A stretch of 64,000 bases of DNA, taken from NCBI GenBank assembly GCA_963556695.1, contig CAUWAG010000003.1:8246001-8310000 (forward strand), read 5' to 3'. Of this stretch, positions 48,877-61,400 are shown one piece after another. Position numbers and translations under genes: made by a program. The notes below the pieces were generated by a model. That model saw only the letters and a list, made by a program, of their open reading frames with translations, was not told the origin of the DNA and made no database searches. Each line of letters starts with the position of its first letter. Position 1 is the first letter of the stretch. The DNA comes from Anthostomella pinea. Taxonomy: Eukaryota > Ascomycota > Sordariomycetes > Xylariales > Xylariaceae.

Positions 48877-50472
48877 ATGTCATTGCGTTATAGTGAATCA
48901 GACTTACAGCTTGCTGTCCAAGCTAAACAATGCGACCCTCATATTACCATTGGCAAGCTTTCTAAGACTTTCCACATCCCATATAATACCTTAAAGGCTA
49001 GAATCGCCGGCCAACCATTATGACGCAATAGCATGCCCAATGCTTTGAAACTTACAGTTTCCGATGAGAATACCATTCTTTTCTTTATTCTCGACCTGGA
49101 TACGCAAGTATTTCTACCCCAGCACAGTTATGTTGAAGATATAGCAAATCAATTATTGGCAGCACGTAGGGCTGGATGCGTTAAAAAGAACTGGACACGG
49201 AACTTCATTAAACGCACACCAGGCCTCTTGACGCGTTTTCATCGGAGGATAGACTACCAGAGGGCCTTGAACAAAGATCCAGATGTGTATCGCGCGTGAT
49301 TTTGCTAAGCTGTGACGGCAATCACAAAACATGGTATTTAAGACGCGGATATTTATAACTTCAATGAGACTGGGTTTATGATGGGTATTGTTGGGTCTAG
49401 CATGGTCGTTACAAGTGCCAAAAGACGTGACAGGCCTAAACAAGCTCAGTAAAGCAACAGGGAATGGTCTATAGTAATCTCTACTATCAATGCTGATGGT
49501 TGGGTAGTCCCGCTATTCATCATTTTACAGGGCAAAACCCACCTTGCGTCATGGTATCTTGACACGACATTACCACGTGATTAGAAGGTGGCTGTGTCTA
49601 ACAACGGGTGGACTACGAATGAGCTTAGTTTGAAATAGATTCAACATTTTGACAAGTATACCAGACCGCGTGTGACGTTCTAATACGGTACAGGTATGTC
49701 TGAATGAGACAGAGCCCTGGAGCCCGTGGAACGTCAGGTATATCTACCACCATAGAATATTCAGTTGCCATCCTGAATATTCCACATCCTTTTGTGGGGA
49801 GCTTAGCCAATTGGTGTGGTGGTCAATTGCTATTCTGTGACACCGCGTATGAATGCCGGTAAACGCCTCCTCATCTGAGATAGCCATAAAAGCCACCATT
49901 CCCAGTGTCACGGTGAGCATACTGGGGAGCTGAGACATGGCCTGCAGCAAGCAGCTATTACTCTATTGACGAGAATATCAAGACTAGAGAGGAAAGGAAG
50001 AGAGAGAGAGATAGGTACAGCGGGAGGTTGCCCCTCTGAAGGGATTCTCTGGTCAGATCCTTCCCTTATTGGGATGTATCGGCTTGTCATGTGGGAATGT
50101 CTGTGCAGGCCGTCACACCCAGGTCTTTGAGAATTATTGTCAGAACAATGGCATCATTACCCTTTGTATGTCTGCCCACTCATTACACAGGCTCCAGCCT
50201 TTAGATATCAGCTGTTTTAACCCACTCAAATGAGCTTACGGTCGCATGATTAAGGATCTCATCCGGCGTCATATAACCCATGTTTCAAAGGAGGACTTCC
50301 TTACAGCGTTTTGTGAAGCACATAACGCTGTTATGGCGCCAAGAAATATTTGAGCAGGTTTCAGTGCTACTAGGCTTGTTTCTTTTGACCCAGAAAGTAT
50401 CGTTTTGAAGCTGGATGCTGTCACTGTCCTACGAACACCGTCGCTAGACACTAATCTGCCACCCACTACATA
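48877..50472 (+). pseudogene. Broken pogo/Fot1-type transposase
   Basis: The frame from the ATG at 48877 reads MSLRYSESDLQLAV with GKLSKTFHIPYNTLKARIAG, a psq-type helix-turn-helix. Then comes a CENP-B-like DNA-binding stretch (WTRNFIKRTPGLLTR). Pieces of the DDE catalytic domain follow: YNFNETGFMMGI, IILQGKTHLASWY, and after the foreign block NNGIITLCMSAHS and LQPLDISCFNPLK. Stops at 49021-49023 and 49297-49299 and several further stops and frame changes break it; many are of the C-to-T kind. The part that normally carries the second catalytic Asp is missing at the foreign block. Confidence 0.82.
49690..50110. other. Foreign block interrupting the transposase remnant
   Basis: The transposase similarity stops after KYTRPRVT and resumes at FENYCQNNG. 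The intervening sequence is of normal base composition, unlike the AT-rich surroundings, and includes an AG-rich tract near 49985-50012. Its ends lack convincing repeats, so the boundaries are approximate. Confidence 0.5.
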
Positions 50473-51027
50473 GACTCCAAAGACGCCTACTACTATTAAT
50501 AAAGCGGTAAACTAATCGGTTTATATCCGAAATTGAGTCAGAAACCACTAGAAAAACTCACTTACTTCAATAATTGATATGTTAAGCTCGTTTTTAAAGG
50601 CTATATATAGCCTTATGCACAAAGTCGCTTTGATTGATTTCCGGGTCCGCGAGCTAGAGGAGGCCAATCACATACTAAATAAATATCAGAGAACAAAAAA
50701 CAAATGTCTAATAAAAAAAGGAATATTTTTTGTTAAAAATACAGTAAGTCTTTAAGCTGTAAAGAATGATAGTGAGCTGGTAAGACAGGAAATACGTGAA
50801 GGTAATCGTTGTCCAAGGAGGGCGGCAGCGCATGAGCAACATTATGGTATTTGCGGCAACACTTGCTATAATGCGCGAACTTGTACAATAAAGATAGAAA
50901 CATCTGAAGAAGAAAAATCCAATTAATGGGATTGAATTAAATGCGTTGTGATCGAGTTATTTGACATGTTGGTTGGAAGGTTAGTAAGAAGTTGCCGTTC
51001 GCTTGTAATTGCCGCTTGCTTGTCATC

Positions 51028-54000
51028 TATGTTATATCTAAAGTATTTTTACCGGTGTATAAACGTTGTTAATATCTTAGCGCAACGTATGTAATTAAAA
51101 GGCTTTATTTCTCCTACTTCTTTAATAAAAGTATAAATAATCTTTTAATTTAACGCTTTGGCTGACGTTGCGCTAGTCTGGCCTAGTCAACATAGCCGGA
51201 AAGGTACCGCCAGGGTGTGCTACCGTACTATGAACACTACCTCTGGGAGAGATGTGCGCAGCACACTAGTAAAAGTGGGCAATACAGCCACTAGTGGTCA
51301 CCTGACCACGCAACAGGTTCGCCCTCGGAGAATAATCGTCGCCCCGAAATACGTTTCGATTGGGACCGCCTAGGATCTCTCGGCTAAGACTGGGTTACGT
51401 CCCACTATAGGTGCAGGATATTTGTCTACACGGTAATGCTCCTATGGATCATGGCGGCAGCAGGCTCGCAGCGAAAGGGCAAAGGCAGGACAAGTCCTTG
51501 ACGGCTGGCGGCGGGCTGGGGTTTCTTCAGGCCGCAGCAACGGTCAAAGCAAGCTACTGCGGCTCTCGTGAGTCGTCACATCACCAGGGCGCTCACGGGT
51601 GCAGGTGCCGCGCCCGGGTAGAGTGGAGAGTGCGAGGGAGGGAGTGTGCAAATGGAAGTGCCGCTTCGGTGTAATCTACTTCTCGCGGTCGGCGCAAGGC
51701 GTCCAGCGACTCCGGTCTGCCTTGGATGATGTCGGGTACCTAAGGTTATTCAGAGGCCTCATGCCAGGTCTTTTCGCCTGCGGCTTACGCGGCGTTTCTG
51801 TCGACAGACCGTGACGTTAGGCCAGCAGATTTTTATTATTTCGTGTCACCCGTGTCACCCAAGACCTGTACGTATTTATGTGGGTGCCCGGGTTCACTTG
51901 AGCCTCTCCTCTGATGGCGATCCCCGGTCTCATGGGCGTGCGATGCATGCACTCACTCTACGACAGCACGCTGTGCCTATGATACCGCGTACATTGGAGA
52001 ATGTTGTTGTCCATATTGTTGTTGATATGTGTGTGCGTGTTGCTTGGCCCGCGGAAGGGAACGGCCAGGCCACCTCGACGGCGAGCATCCGGCAGCGCGG
52101 CGGCCAAGCAAAGGAGCAAGATAACTAACTACCTGCCTACCTACCTATCTACTGGTCGCTCACCGCCAATGTCCAATATTCTCGTTCATATGAGCCAGCA
52201 CCAGAACTAGAAGAGGGCAAACGAAGAACACGCCCGTCCCAGCCAGGTGTTCGTTCGTTCGTCGCCCGGGCTGCCTGCCTGTGCCTGCCCTGCCCCGCCT
52301 GTCTGCCAACTTGGAAATCGCCCTCCAGCGCATTATCCCCCCAAAGGAGGTCGTGGGCGCTTAACCGCCGTGCGGCAGCAGCCAATAGCCAATAGCAGGG
52401 TCACGACGGGGGTTCATTGGAGGTCGCAGACTCGCAGTTATGCACGACACGAGCACCACACTGCAAAACGGGCGCCGCCTGTGGTTGGCTCACGAGGCAC
52501 AGCCAGCCCGCAGCAGATAGGCGCTTAGGCTTGTTCCATGTCCTCTTTTCACCAGGCTTGGAAAGGGTAGGGGAAAGGGGGCAAAATTACCTAGGTTTTG
52601 GGTTTTGTGACATGCGCTCCCTGCCAACTCCAAGCTCTTTTGCCCGCCACCCCCGGGCGCTCCCCTGCGCAGGTGATCCGCGATGCAGTTTCCCAGGATT
52701 CTGGGAATGGGGGATTGGGGACGGGCCAATCAGTGGAGCTGGGGTTGGTTCAATGGGTACTTCTACTGGAGGTTTGTACACTTTTCGTCCTCATCTTTCG
52801 CGATTAAATGACGGCGAGGTGGCATATGTCTGTCTAGTGTCTACCTGTCATTCAGTGTCAAATAATACTCGAAGAGGACAGGGGTAATAAGAATCACTGT
52901 CATGGCGGGAGGGAATATGGAATATTGCACCCGTGGGGGCCATCTACAGACCCATTCGATACCCCTACCATCTCTCTCTATCTCTACAACAAAATACGAA
53001 GTACAAAAGAGCAAAACGTGAATTCCCCGGCGGCAGCTCTTGGCTCTTTTTATTATCATGTTTCAAGATCAAGTGTTGCGATGGATGATAGTCGACCGGG
53101 GTTCTACCGGGGAGAGGGGGGTTTGCTCTCCTGCGGGCAGTCTCGCGTGGTCACAAAAATAAAGCAAAATACCTAAATATCTGATACCTTTCCATGTGCG
53201 TGAGAGCGAGGGGGACGGCCCCTCCGCCACCTGCTGGACAGGTGGGCGAATGAGCGTGAAAGTGGAGAGGCCACCAACGACGCCTGCCTGCCGGTCTGCC
53301 TGCGGCCAACGAGAGACCAGACGTAGACCGAGAAAAACATTGACAGCGTTCTCAAATCACAATATTGGGGCTTTTCCCCAACCACCCGGCCGCAGTAATG
53401 GTCGCGTTTAGGTGCAGATGTCGGGTGGCTCGTGGGCCATAACAAATAAACACACGGACAGAAGTTGGCGTCGGTGAGGCGCGATGGCAGCACAAGAGAG
53501 ATAAATTGTTGGTAACACGGGAAAGATTGTTGTCGTGGGGCTGCGAAGAGCTGTCAAGTGTTGTTTAGAATAGGTAGGTATGTTGGCTACACGAATCATC
53601 ATCCATCGCCGCGTCCCAGCCATTCGGTTCTGGGCTCCCACCCAACCCGAGCCCATGGTACTACCTACTCCCTCCGTCTGCCTCCTTGACACCGAACATC
53701 TCGTGATGTTCCATTTCCTCCCTTGTGTTCCAAGAACTGCAATCCGAATAATGATGTGAATGAATAATCCCAGAATTTATCCTCCCTTGGTATCGCTTTG
53801 CAAAAGCAGCCTCCGTCCAGCACAGTGGAACGGGGGCGGTTTTGCGACGCCGCCCAGCAACGCCTGTTTGACTCCGTTGAAATTCGCCGGAACCCCTTAC
53901 GCTTCTTGTGATGGTGGTAGTAATAAAGCCATGACGTAAATTCGTGTCCATCGCTCTCTTTTGGTGATTTGGCGTGTCGTCTCTAGTGGCCCCGCTTGGT

Positions 54001-54200
54001 GTTGGGCAGTGGTGGTATGATGCTGAGGGTTATTGTGTTGGTGAACATTGTCGTAGTGAATAGTATGAACAAATGAAAGGTAGATCAGTGCTGGCGGGTT
54101 GCCCTGGTTTGAGGAGCAGGCAAGGGTGAGAAGACTTTAGTTGATTCGGAGGTTGAGATTTGAGGTGGGCAATGGTGATCATGATCAGCTGGTCGATGGT
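51028..54200. other. Gene-poor region right of the AT-rich block
   Basis: AT-richness ends near 51150. From there to 54200, short ORFs (for example 51411-51674, 52417-52887) lack family motifs and overlap on several frames. CTAC/CTGC-rich tracts lie at about 52128-52155. The right part may be a 3' UTR or terminator flank of the gene at 54201-54935. Nothing is called. Confidence 0.4.
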
Positions 54201-54935
54201 CTATGCCGAGTTGGATCGTGTTGCTGCTGGCGGTGCTTCCGCTTTTGGACAGTTCGAGTGCGTTCTCCTCCTCTTGCCCTTCGGCGCTGGGTTCATCCTT
54301 GGCGTGTAGGTGACTGTCCTTGTGACAACTTCCCGGATATGCCGCACGCTCTTCCCCGTCGACTTTTGCGCTCTGCTGTCCTGCGCATACCGGGACTTCA
54401 GCGCTGCCTCCCAGTCGAATGGTGACCGTACTGATCTGGCGCTGAATGGTGATCTTGCTGTAGCGCTGAGAGGCGTGTCCAAGTGGGATATCGCAGGGGA
54501 CGGTGGGATGTTTAGGCAGGGGAACGATGTTGCCCCCGTGGGCGGCGCAGACATGGGGTGAGTTGGGTAGGGGCTCGATGTAACAGCAGCCGGTGACTTG
54601 TGACTCCCACATTTGCAAGAGCAGTCTGTCTGTTCGCTGCTTGCGGTTGATGGTACTGAATCATGTGCTGAGGAGTCGTCCTCGGGCGTGACAGTGCCTG
54701 AATCTGATCGCTTCTCAGGCACGATAGGCGAGGGTACTGACATGGCCTTGAGGAAATCCATGTATGCCATAGGCGGGGTGATGGGGGTTCTTTCGCCGCC
54801 CGGATATTCCTCCTTAACGAACGCCGGCACTGCAGAGAGGGGTGTCCTGGCTGATAGAGCAGATAGCTCGGAGGGGAACGTCGCGGTGACGGGAGTTGTC
54901 AACTGCGCGAGCTTTGGCTTGGTAGTAGGGGCCAT
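54201..54935 (-). CDS. Hypothetical protein with Cys-rich CSCKCGSH motif
   Basis: A single frame of 244 residues starts at ATG 54935-54933 (MAPTTKPKLAQLTTPVTATF). An in-frame Met 13 codons upstream is possible. The protein is low-complexity and rich in Pro, Ser and Thr, with no membrane segment or signal peptide. Blocks that look conserved are FVKEEYPGGERTPITPPMAY, followed by MDFLKAMSVPSPI, a DCSCKCGSHK cluster, SPFDWEAALKSRYAQDSRAQ and a basic tail PKGKRRRTHSN that could be a nuclear signal. Many SP/TP sites suggest phospho-regulation, but that is inference. I do not recognise a named family. It has the most gene-like composition anywhere right of 51 kb. Confidence 0.65.
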   Translation of the reverse strand: MAPTTKPKLAQLTTPVTATFPSELSALSARTPLSAVPAFVKEEYPGGERTPITPPMAYMDFLKAMSVPSPIVPEKRSDSGTVTPEDDSSAHDSVPSTASSEQTDCSCKCGSHKSPAAVTSSPYPTHPMSAPPTGATSFPCLNIPPSPAISHLDTPLSATARSPFSARSVRSPFDWEAALKSRYAQDSRAQKSTGKSVRHIREVVTRTVTYTPRMNPAPKGKRRRTHSNCPKAEAPPAATRSNSA

Positions 54936-57900
54936 GGTGACGTAGTTTCCTGGTGGTAGCTGAGTAGAGTTCAAGTCAAGTGAATGACTCTAGAGGGCGG
55001 GCAGGAAAACGGGATGTCAGGAAGCCTACAGGCTGCTCAGAGAAGTCGCCGTGGGGAAGCAAGAGTCGGCACCTGGGGAAGGTGGTGAAGGTGAGAGGGA
55101 GCAGTGGTTATAATATGTGACTCTGGAGGGCCAGGGCAGGGGTCTGCCTGTGCTTGGTGTGCTGTGTCGGCGTGGGGAGTGGCCAAGACTAGGTATGAAA
55201 CGAAGGGCGCCAAATAGGAAGCCAAGCTACTTCCCGCTAGAAAGACGCGAAGCGATGTGACAGATGCCGAATCCAATGGGATAGGTGTGGCCCCACGAGG
55301 TATTGGCAGAGGTCCGGGGGTGAGCAGGCTCAGACCGCGAGGCCGAATGTGTTTATCGTCCGTCGGCGCGCGCGCTATGGCGGTGGGGTACCGGTACTGT
55401 GTACTGTAGATATTCGCAGCGGGGTACGGCCTGACTGTGAAGGTGGTGGGTGGAGTGGAGGAACCGGTTGGCGCGAAGGGGGTCAAATCAAGTCGACGAT
55501 GGCGGCAAGTGGTGGGCGTGTAAGTTGGAGAACGAGGACACGGGATTGGCTGCGTGAGCGGCAGGGCAGGTTGCAGCGAGACCTCTCTCAGCGCTCACTC
55601 GAGCACCCTTAGAAGAAGAAGAAGAAGAAGAAGAAGAAGAAGAAGACGATGGTGATGATTTGTGTCTGCGTATCTCGTGCTGAGACTTGCTTCAGTCTTG
55701 GGACTCTCTACCAAAGAACAAGGACAGGATCCTCGATATCGTGTTCGAATAGGGTAGGTATAAGCTGTCACGGCTGGGTAGCCCTTGTGAAGTTGTGAGC
55801 AGGTAAGCTGGGCGACAAAAGGTACTGAGAACCGAGGTAGGATCTGGCACTTGATTCGTCGGTATGCCTTGTGATACCTGTACTGGGTACTTCAGTTAAG
55901 CGCCGGGACTATACCCAATCTATAATTAGCAGCCGCTCATCTCGACCTTTGATTTGACGTTCCAACCTCCAGGTCGACCAGCCTCCACCACTCAGATTCA
56001 AGCTCACCTTTCAGCTCCAAAACCACCGTTTTCTTCAGCGGCAAGGCACCTCGTCGAGAGAAAAAAGAAATGCCCGTGTTCCGATCGGCTCTACGGCTGA
56101 TGATTCGGCTGAACCGGGAGCTGACGAATAGCTGAGAGATGGAGATGAGGATGTGACGACCGCGAGGTAGCCGGGAGACAGTAGCCGGTAGCTGAAGGGC
56201 AGGGTATGGGGTATGTGTTGCTTCACGCGGATGGCCACGAATCACGATATCTGCAGTGAGTGCTGTGAGGCGGTGGTGGGACTTGGCGAGGTCTGTCTTA
56301 CTCAGATGATGATATCAAATCCGAATCATCACGACAATCCGAGTTATGCGGGCCTTGCCATATATGCGTCTCGACTCTTCTATTGTTGCCATCACGCAAG
56401 CGCTTCTCTACAACTCCCACTTGTGTCCTTCTTCTTTCAGCGCGCGGCTCACCAAACCTGTCTGCCTCAATCGCTACTGACCTTACACAATGAGAGGATG
56501 ACTTTGTTCATCGCCAGCGAGACACAGGCCATAAGGGGCGAGTCCGCCTGGTGGGAGCGCGCGCGACATGACGCACGACATCCATCGACCTTTCCCGAGC
56601 TGCTGTTGGTCCACGAGATCTATACCAGGCGTGCCTATGTGGCTAGTATCGACATTTACCACACAGAAACCATCGACCCTACGTTTTGAGACTGCGCAGC
56701 GCGCGCCTGTGGGAGCAGGAGTTTATCGGCAGCCAGAAGAGAGGCCCATCATCCCGTCGAGTTAGGATGCGAGATGAGAAAAAGACACGAGTGTCTCTCT
56801 TCTTCATTCTGAACGCCTTCCTGTTGCTGTAGCAGCTCCTCTGCCAATACGCCGGCGTGCTGGAGCCGCCGCCGTACTCACCTAAGCGCCGACGAAGCTT
56901 GCAAGGATTTACGCCAACTGCCTACCACAAGCTCAGTTGATTAGTCGGCTTTGCGCTTAAGGATGGCCTTTATCCGATGATTGCTGGAAAAGCCGCCATC
57001 GTTGTCCTCCTGCAGGAGGGTGTGTGGGCCAGACCACGCGACATCAAGGATTTGTTCCACCTGGTAGAACCATCGAGGACATTTTCCATGAGCAGAACAT
57101 GGGTAGAACACCGTGTCAGAGGTATTTGGCCACGAGAATCCCCATTGGCAGCGGTCTGGGGTCAGCGCTGGCTACTCCGGACAGCTCCTGCATGAGAGGG
57201 TGTTGGCCAAGGTTTGTCAACTCCTACGGAATCGCGGCAAAGCTTAACATACAACACGCAACGCACAGCGCCGCGAGAGAAGTTATCGCGGCTTCGATAA
57301 CCACCATGGCGGGAACGAGCCCATTCCCCATGATATCAGATGGTCGCTCTCCGCGGGAAGACGAAATCCCTACGGTCCCAGGAATTATTCTAACGCCTGG
57401 AGCCGGAGCTCGAAAGGTTGAGCCCTGTCCTAAGCACCTCAAAAGATGGTCCTGTTACTGGTTCCATCCCGACGTCTACGCCATGCTGCCGCTGGGTGAT
57501 TCGACTCGACCGTAACGGACCGGGCCCCGAAGACTATCGACAGGCAACATCGGCGTTGTTGACCGGAAAAGGACAGGGTGGTGTATGGGCTCGCAACAGA
57601 TGGGGCTCACGACCGCCTACGGATTCATATCCATGCCTTTTCCAAGCACGGCGTGCATCTAAAACGTGTGCTTAAGCGCGCTGGGATGGGAGTAAACCCA
57701 GCTCAGTGGTTGAGTTGCTCCGTCCGCCGCGGCAAGCATCTAATAATGAAATGCGACGACCCAGTGGGATGGTCTTGTAGCCTGTGTGTTGGTTCCACCG
57801 GATGGCATTGACTTTGTCTATGTGATGCTCATGGCTCTCCTTCGGTGGCTATGTCGATCCCTACCTGGGTGTTTGGCTTGCCTTGGAGTCATGGCTGCCC

Positions 57901-58259
57901 ACAGGACGACATCGACATCCAGGATTCGCCCGGGACAGGTTTTCACCTATGCTCCCTTTTCAGCTTCGTCCGGCCATCAAACCCGGGAGTTATTGCACGA
58001 TGGCTTTCGATCACATGCATCACACCTGCTCGAGGTGGCATCCTGGCTCGAACCATGAGCGTATTGGCGTAACACCGTACAGCGAACTGCCCATTGGCAC
58101 GACAACTCATCACGTTCATCCTCGCTAAGATCCGGAACACAACTAACCCCGGAGAACCGTAGGAGCGCATACCATGATTGATCTCACCGGAGTCTTCTAT
58201 GAAGCGAGTCTAGCGTCTCGGCCGGCTCTCGCCACCAACAGGATCGGCTCTCGTCGATA
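54936..58259. other. Gene-poor region
   Basis: It contains the upstream region of the hypothetical gene, an AGA microsatellite and several ORFs of 100-160 codons (55037-55486 -, 56213-56689 +, 57024-57515 +) without motifs. None is supported as a gene. Confidence 0.4.
55611..55646. repeat. (AGA)12 microsatellite
   Basis: Twelve perfect tandem AGA units about 680 bp upstream of the hypothetical gene's start. Confidence 0.95.
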
Positions 58260-58472
58260 CACTGAACCCTCACAAGTCTCCGTACACCACCCGTCCAGCA
58301 ACTAACGGTATATTCATCGAATTGGAATAGGCACAGTTGAATAAGCATTAGAAGTGGCGTATCAAACCAAAGCTGCTTATTCCTGTCTGCTCATTCAAGT
58401 ATCTCCAAAAATTGTTGTGTGATCTGGTATTCCCCAACCATGGCACGCACCGAGACTTATGAGGGCTGAGTG
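58260..58472. mobile_element. MITE (copy 2), 213 bp, inverted relative to copy 1
   Basis: The left end begins CACTGAACCCTCACAAGTCT after TA (58258-58259). The right end, inverted, begins CACTCAGCCCTCATAAGTCT and is followed by TT rather than TA. Its length equals that of the copy at 4765-4977. Read inverted, it shares both termini and the internal GGAATAAGCA block. No ORF. Confidence 0.8.
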
Positions 58473-61400
58473 TTCCTCTTCGATGGCCCTCTAACGTTCC
58501 CCTAGGCACAGGGGGGCCGGGGCGTTCCTTCGACATGTATAGGTAGGCATTGTATTCACTGCCCCCAGGCCTTCCTGATTCTCCTCTTGCAGTACGCAGG
58601 CGATAAGGATTTAATCCACTCTTCCGCAGTTGCTCCAGCCTACTCCCCCGACCCAGACCAGGAACGCGAACACCTGAGGCACTCAGGGGCTAGGCCTCAG
58701 GTCTCTCGTACCAAAGACATAATGGCGCGCGCATGATAAGGTGATTGAAGCCAAATATGAAATGATATGCAGGTGCAGCATTACCTAATAGTGACCGCTT
58801 GCTCTTCTGGTCTTCAGCTGGTCCCTTGGGATCGCTCTACGCGTGTCTCCTGACGGAGCCACCCTAGGATGTGGACCGGGTGAACATGGCAGAACTCTGC
58901 GCGTTGCCATTCGTAATAATGACATGGATGAGGATAGTGAATACAGATTATGTGTCCAGTCTCTGACTGTGATTTGGTCCTTGACGCACCTCAACTCGCA
59001 ATGTCCGTCTCCATTCACACCCGGCCACAGTGTGAGTCAGGCGTTTGGAAACTACAATGTGCTATGCCATCTATTGAATGCATTTAGCTGCACAAGTAGG
59101 AAATTCAGTTGGCCTCGTCTCATAATGTACTTGGGCAATCATCTTACGAACCAGCATCGTGTGAACCTCACTACCTGGAGCTAAGACCCAATAGATTATG
59201 AGACAGGGCATATATTCAGTAATTCAAATGAGATCACCGCGAGCGAGATGATTGCCGATGGTTTGTTCATTTTTATTCTTCTTCTGCTCGTTCAACGGGG
59301 TCCTCATTCATCAAGTAGGGGGCTTGTGTATGTTGGCTGGCGCCATCTGTACACAGTCCCGGCTACGTCCACACTCCAGCGACCACCATGGAAGGCAATC
59401 TAACACTACGAAGCACATCAAGATTAATGCATCGTTACAGCCAGAGACCGCAGAGCTACTGTTGTCTTGCGTGACCGTCATGTCCAGACGAGGGTGCTCA
59501 TTAGACCGAAGTGGCGATGGCATCATACTCTCCGAGGCAGAGACGACGGTATCCCTCTGCTGTGTAGGCGTCACTGGGTCACTCGCCTGTGCAGGCTGCG
59601 GGCCATGGTTCGATACCTTGAAGGCGCGCCTCGTGACATATGCCAGTTGTTTAGGAGAGGCATACGAAGTCGCACGTGTCGGTAATGCCAAACCGATCAC
59701 ATATGTAAAGCCCAATAATTCTTGTGGCAGTATATGCTTTCTTCCGGTCAATGACGTCTATTCAGTCCCCAGTTACGGTGGTGCCTCCTCGCTAGCTTGA
59801 CTTCTGTATATTGGTGTTGAGTGTGTCCGCCTAGCAGAGTGAAAAAGATAGGGGTATATTGAATGCCTCGTCTTTTTGAACCCCTCGATTTATGCGGGAC
59901 CTAGCACACCCCTTTATATGCACACCAGTCGCTTTGACCCCCATTACAGACCTTCCCGGATGGTTTCGCCCTCTGAGCTGGACTGCTCTACGGGGCTTTG
60001 ACTCACAACTGGCCATCTCAGCTTGCGCTTCAACCATTTCACAAAGAGGCAGCGATAAATGTGATCTATGTTGTGATACATCTCAGAAGACGGCCAAGGG
60101 TGGGCAAACAATACTTTATATTGGCGCAGTGATGAGGGAGATCAAGAGCTAAATATTCTTGTCCACTTCAGGTAGGCACGAGGATAGTAAGCACCCTCGG
60201 CGGCATCGACTTCTGACGATTTTCACTGGTAAGTTCTACCCCATTTGCTTCCTCACTGGAAAAGCATGGATAAAATACCTCGTTGACAATTATACGTGCC
60301 TTGGGAGGTGATGAATCCGCCGACGCAAGGGCTGCGGAATGGCAGATTGTACGAAGACGGGTGTACTGAGGTAACCGTAGGCCCGGAGGAGCAAAGCTAC
60401 TGCCTCATAGGCCATACATGATCAGCTAATCTCAGGACAACCCAACGCCGAAGGACCCTAACGGCGTCCTGTGCAGTCAAGGAACAGAGGCGAACGCTCA
60501 TCGATGGACATCACACGATGGTGACCACGTACTACCTAGAACATTATCGCAAACACGCAAGCTACCGAGACTGGGCCTCGCCTGGGCGAACTGCCCGAGA
60601 AGTATAGCCATCAACAAATATCACATTTAGAATTACGCCAGTTGGGCTACTGGACCATCTGCGCGCAGCGTCAACTCATCGGGGCGACAGGAGTTTGCTT
60701 GGCGCACAGGGCGGTTGAGAATCATTCCCAGCAAGCATGAGATACGAGCCTTGCGGACTTGTGCTAGAACCATATATCCGTGAAGTACCGATGTGGAACA
60801 TTTGGGGAATAAACATGCTCTTTCACCCTGCTCCGATGAAAATCACACAGACGGTGTGGATAATGAAGTCAACTATATCTCTCTGTGTTGAACAAGATGG
60901 AAGGCCACCCACCGATGACTTGCTCGGTATTCCATCCTACTCCGGTATCGCCTGAGCTCATTGTTCTACCCCTGACGGGTATGACCACCGAGTTTCTTGA
61001 GAATAGTCTGTGACCTTCCTAAACTTATACCAAGCAGATAGCATGCCTTGAGGGGGTGTGAGAGTTTCGGCCTCGATGTTCCATGAACAAGAGCAACTTA
61101 TTGCTCGCCCTGAATGATCACTCGGACAGCAAAAGGGGCGATAGACCATCTCCAGAAAGCCACATGCACTAGAGACGCACAGAACGTCTGCGCTACGAGA
61201 TAGGCGTTCTCGAAGATGATATATACATAGGCTTAGATTCGCCGAGAGACGACTCCAGGAGGGGTTGACTACCTTATGGAAACGGCTCACGTGTGTTTCT
61301 GGACGGACTCAGGCCCAGGACATCGGCATGGTATCCTCCTGTATGGCCCCCTCAGCACCTTACAAGCACCTGCGTACATGAACACATCCGGTGGGTTTTC

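Larger units (their letters stand above)
48784..51027. mobile_element. Decayed pogo/Fot1-type (Tc1/mariner superfamily) DNA transposon, 2244 bp
   Basis: Terminal inverted repeats of about 45 bp begin GATGACAAGGGAGCGGCAAT on the left and, inverted, GATGACAAGCAAGCGGCAAT on the right. Both sides are flanked by TA (48782-48783 and 51028-51029). A degraded transposase lies inside. Subtracting a roughly 420-bp foreign block at about 49690-50110 leaves about 1.8 kb, the usual size of Fot1-like elements. Immobile now, because the transposase is broken. Confidence 0.85.

Noticed and set aside
49670..50118. GTGTGACG/CGTCACAC as terminal inverted repeats of the nested block
   Set aside because: Both octamers fall within sequence that still aligns with the transposase frame and the flanks show no target duplication, so the match looks accidental.
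57024..57515. 163-codon plus-strand frame
   Set aside because: The composition is plausible, but no family could be recognised and other frames nearby are equally open.
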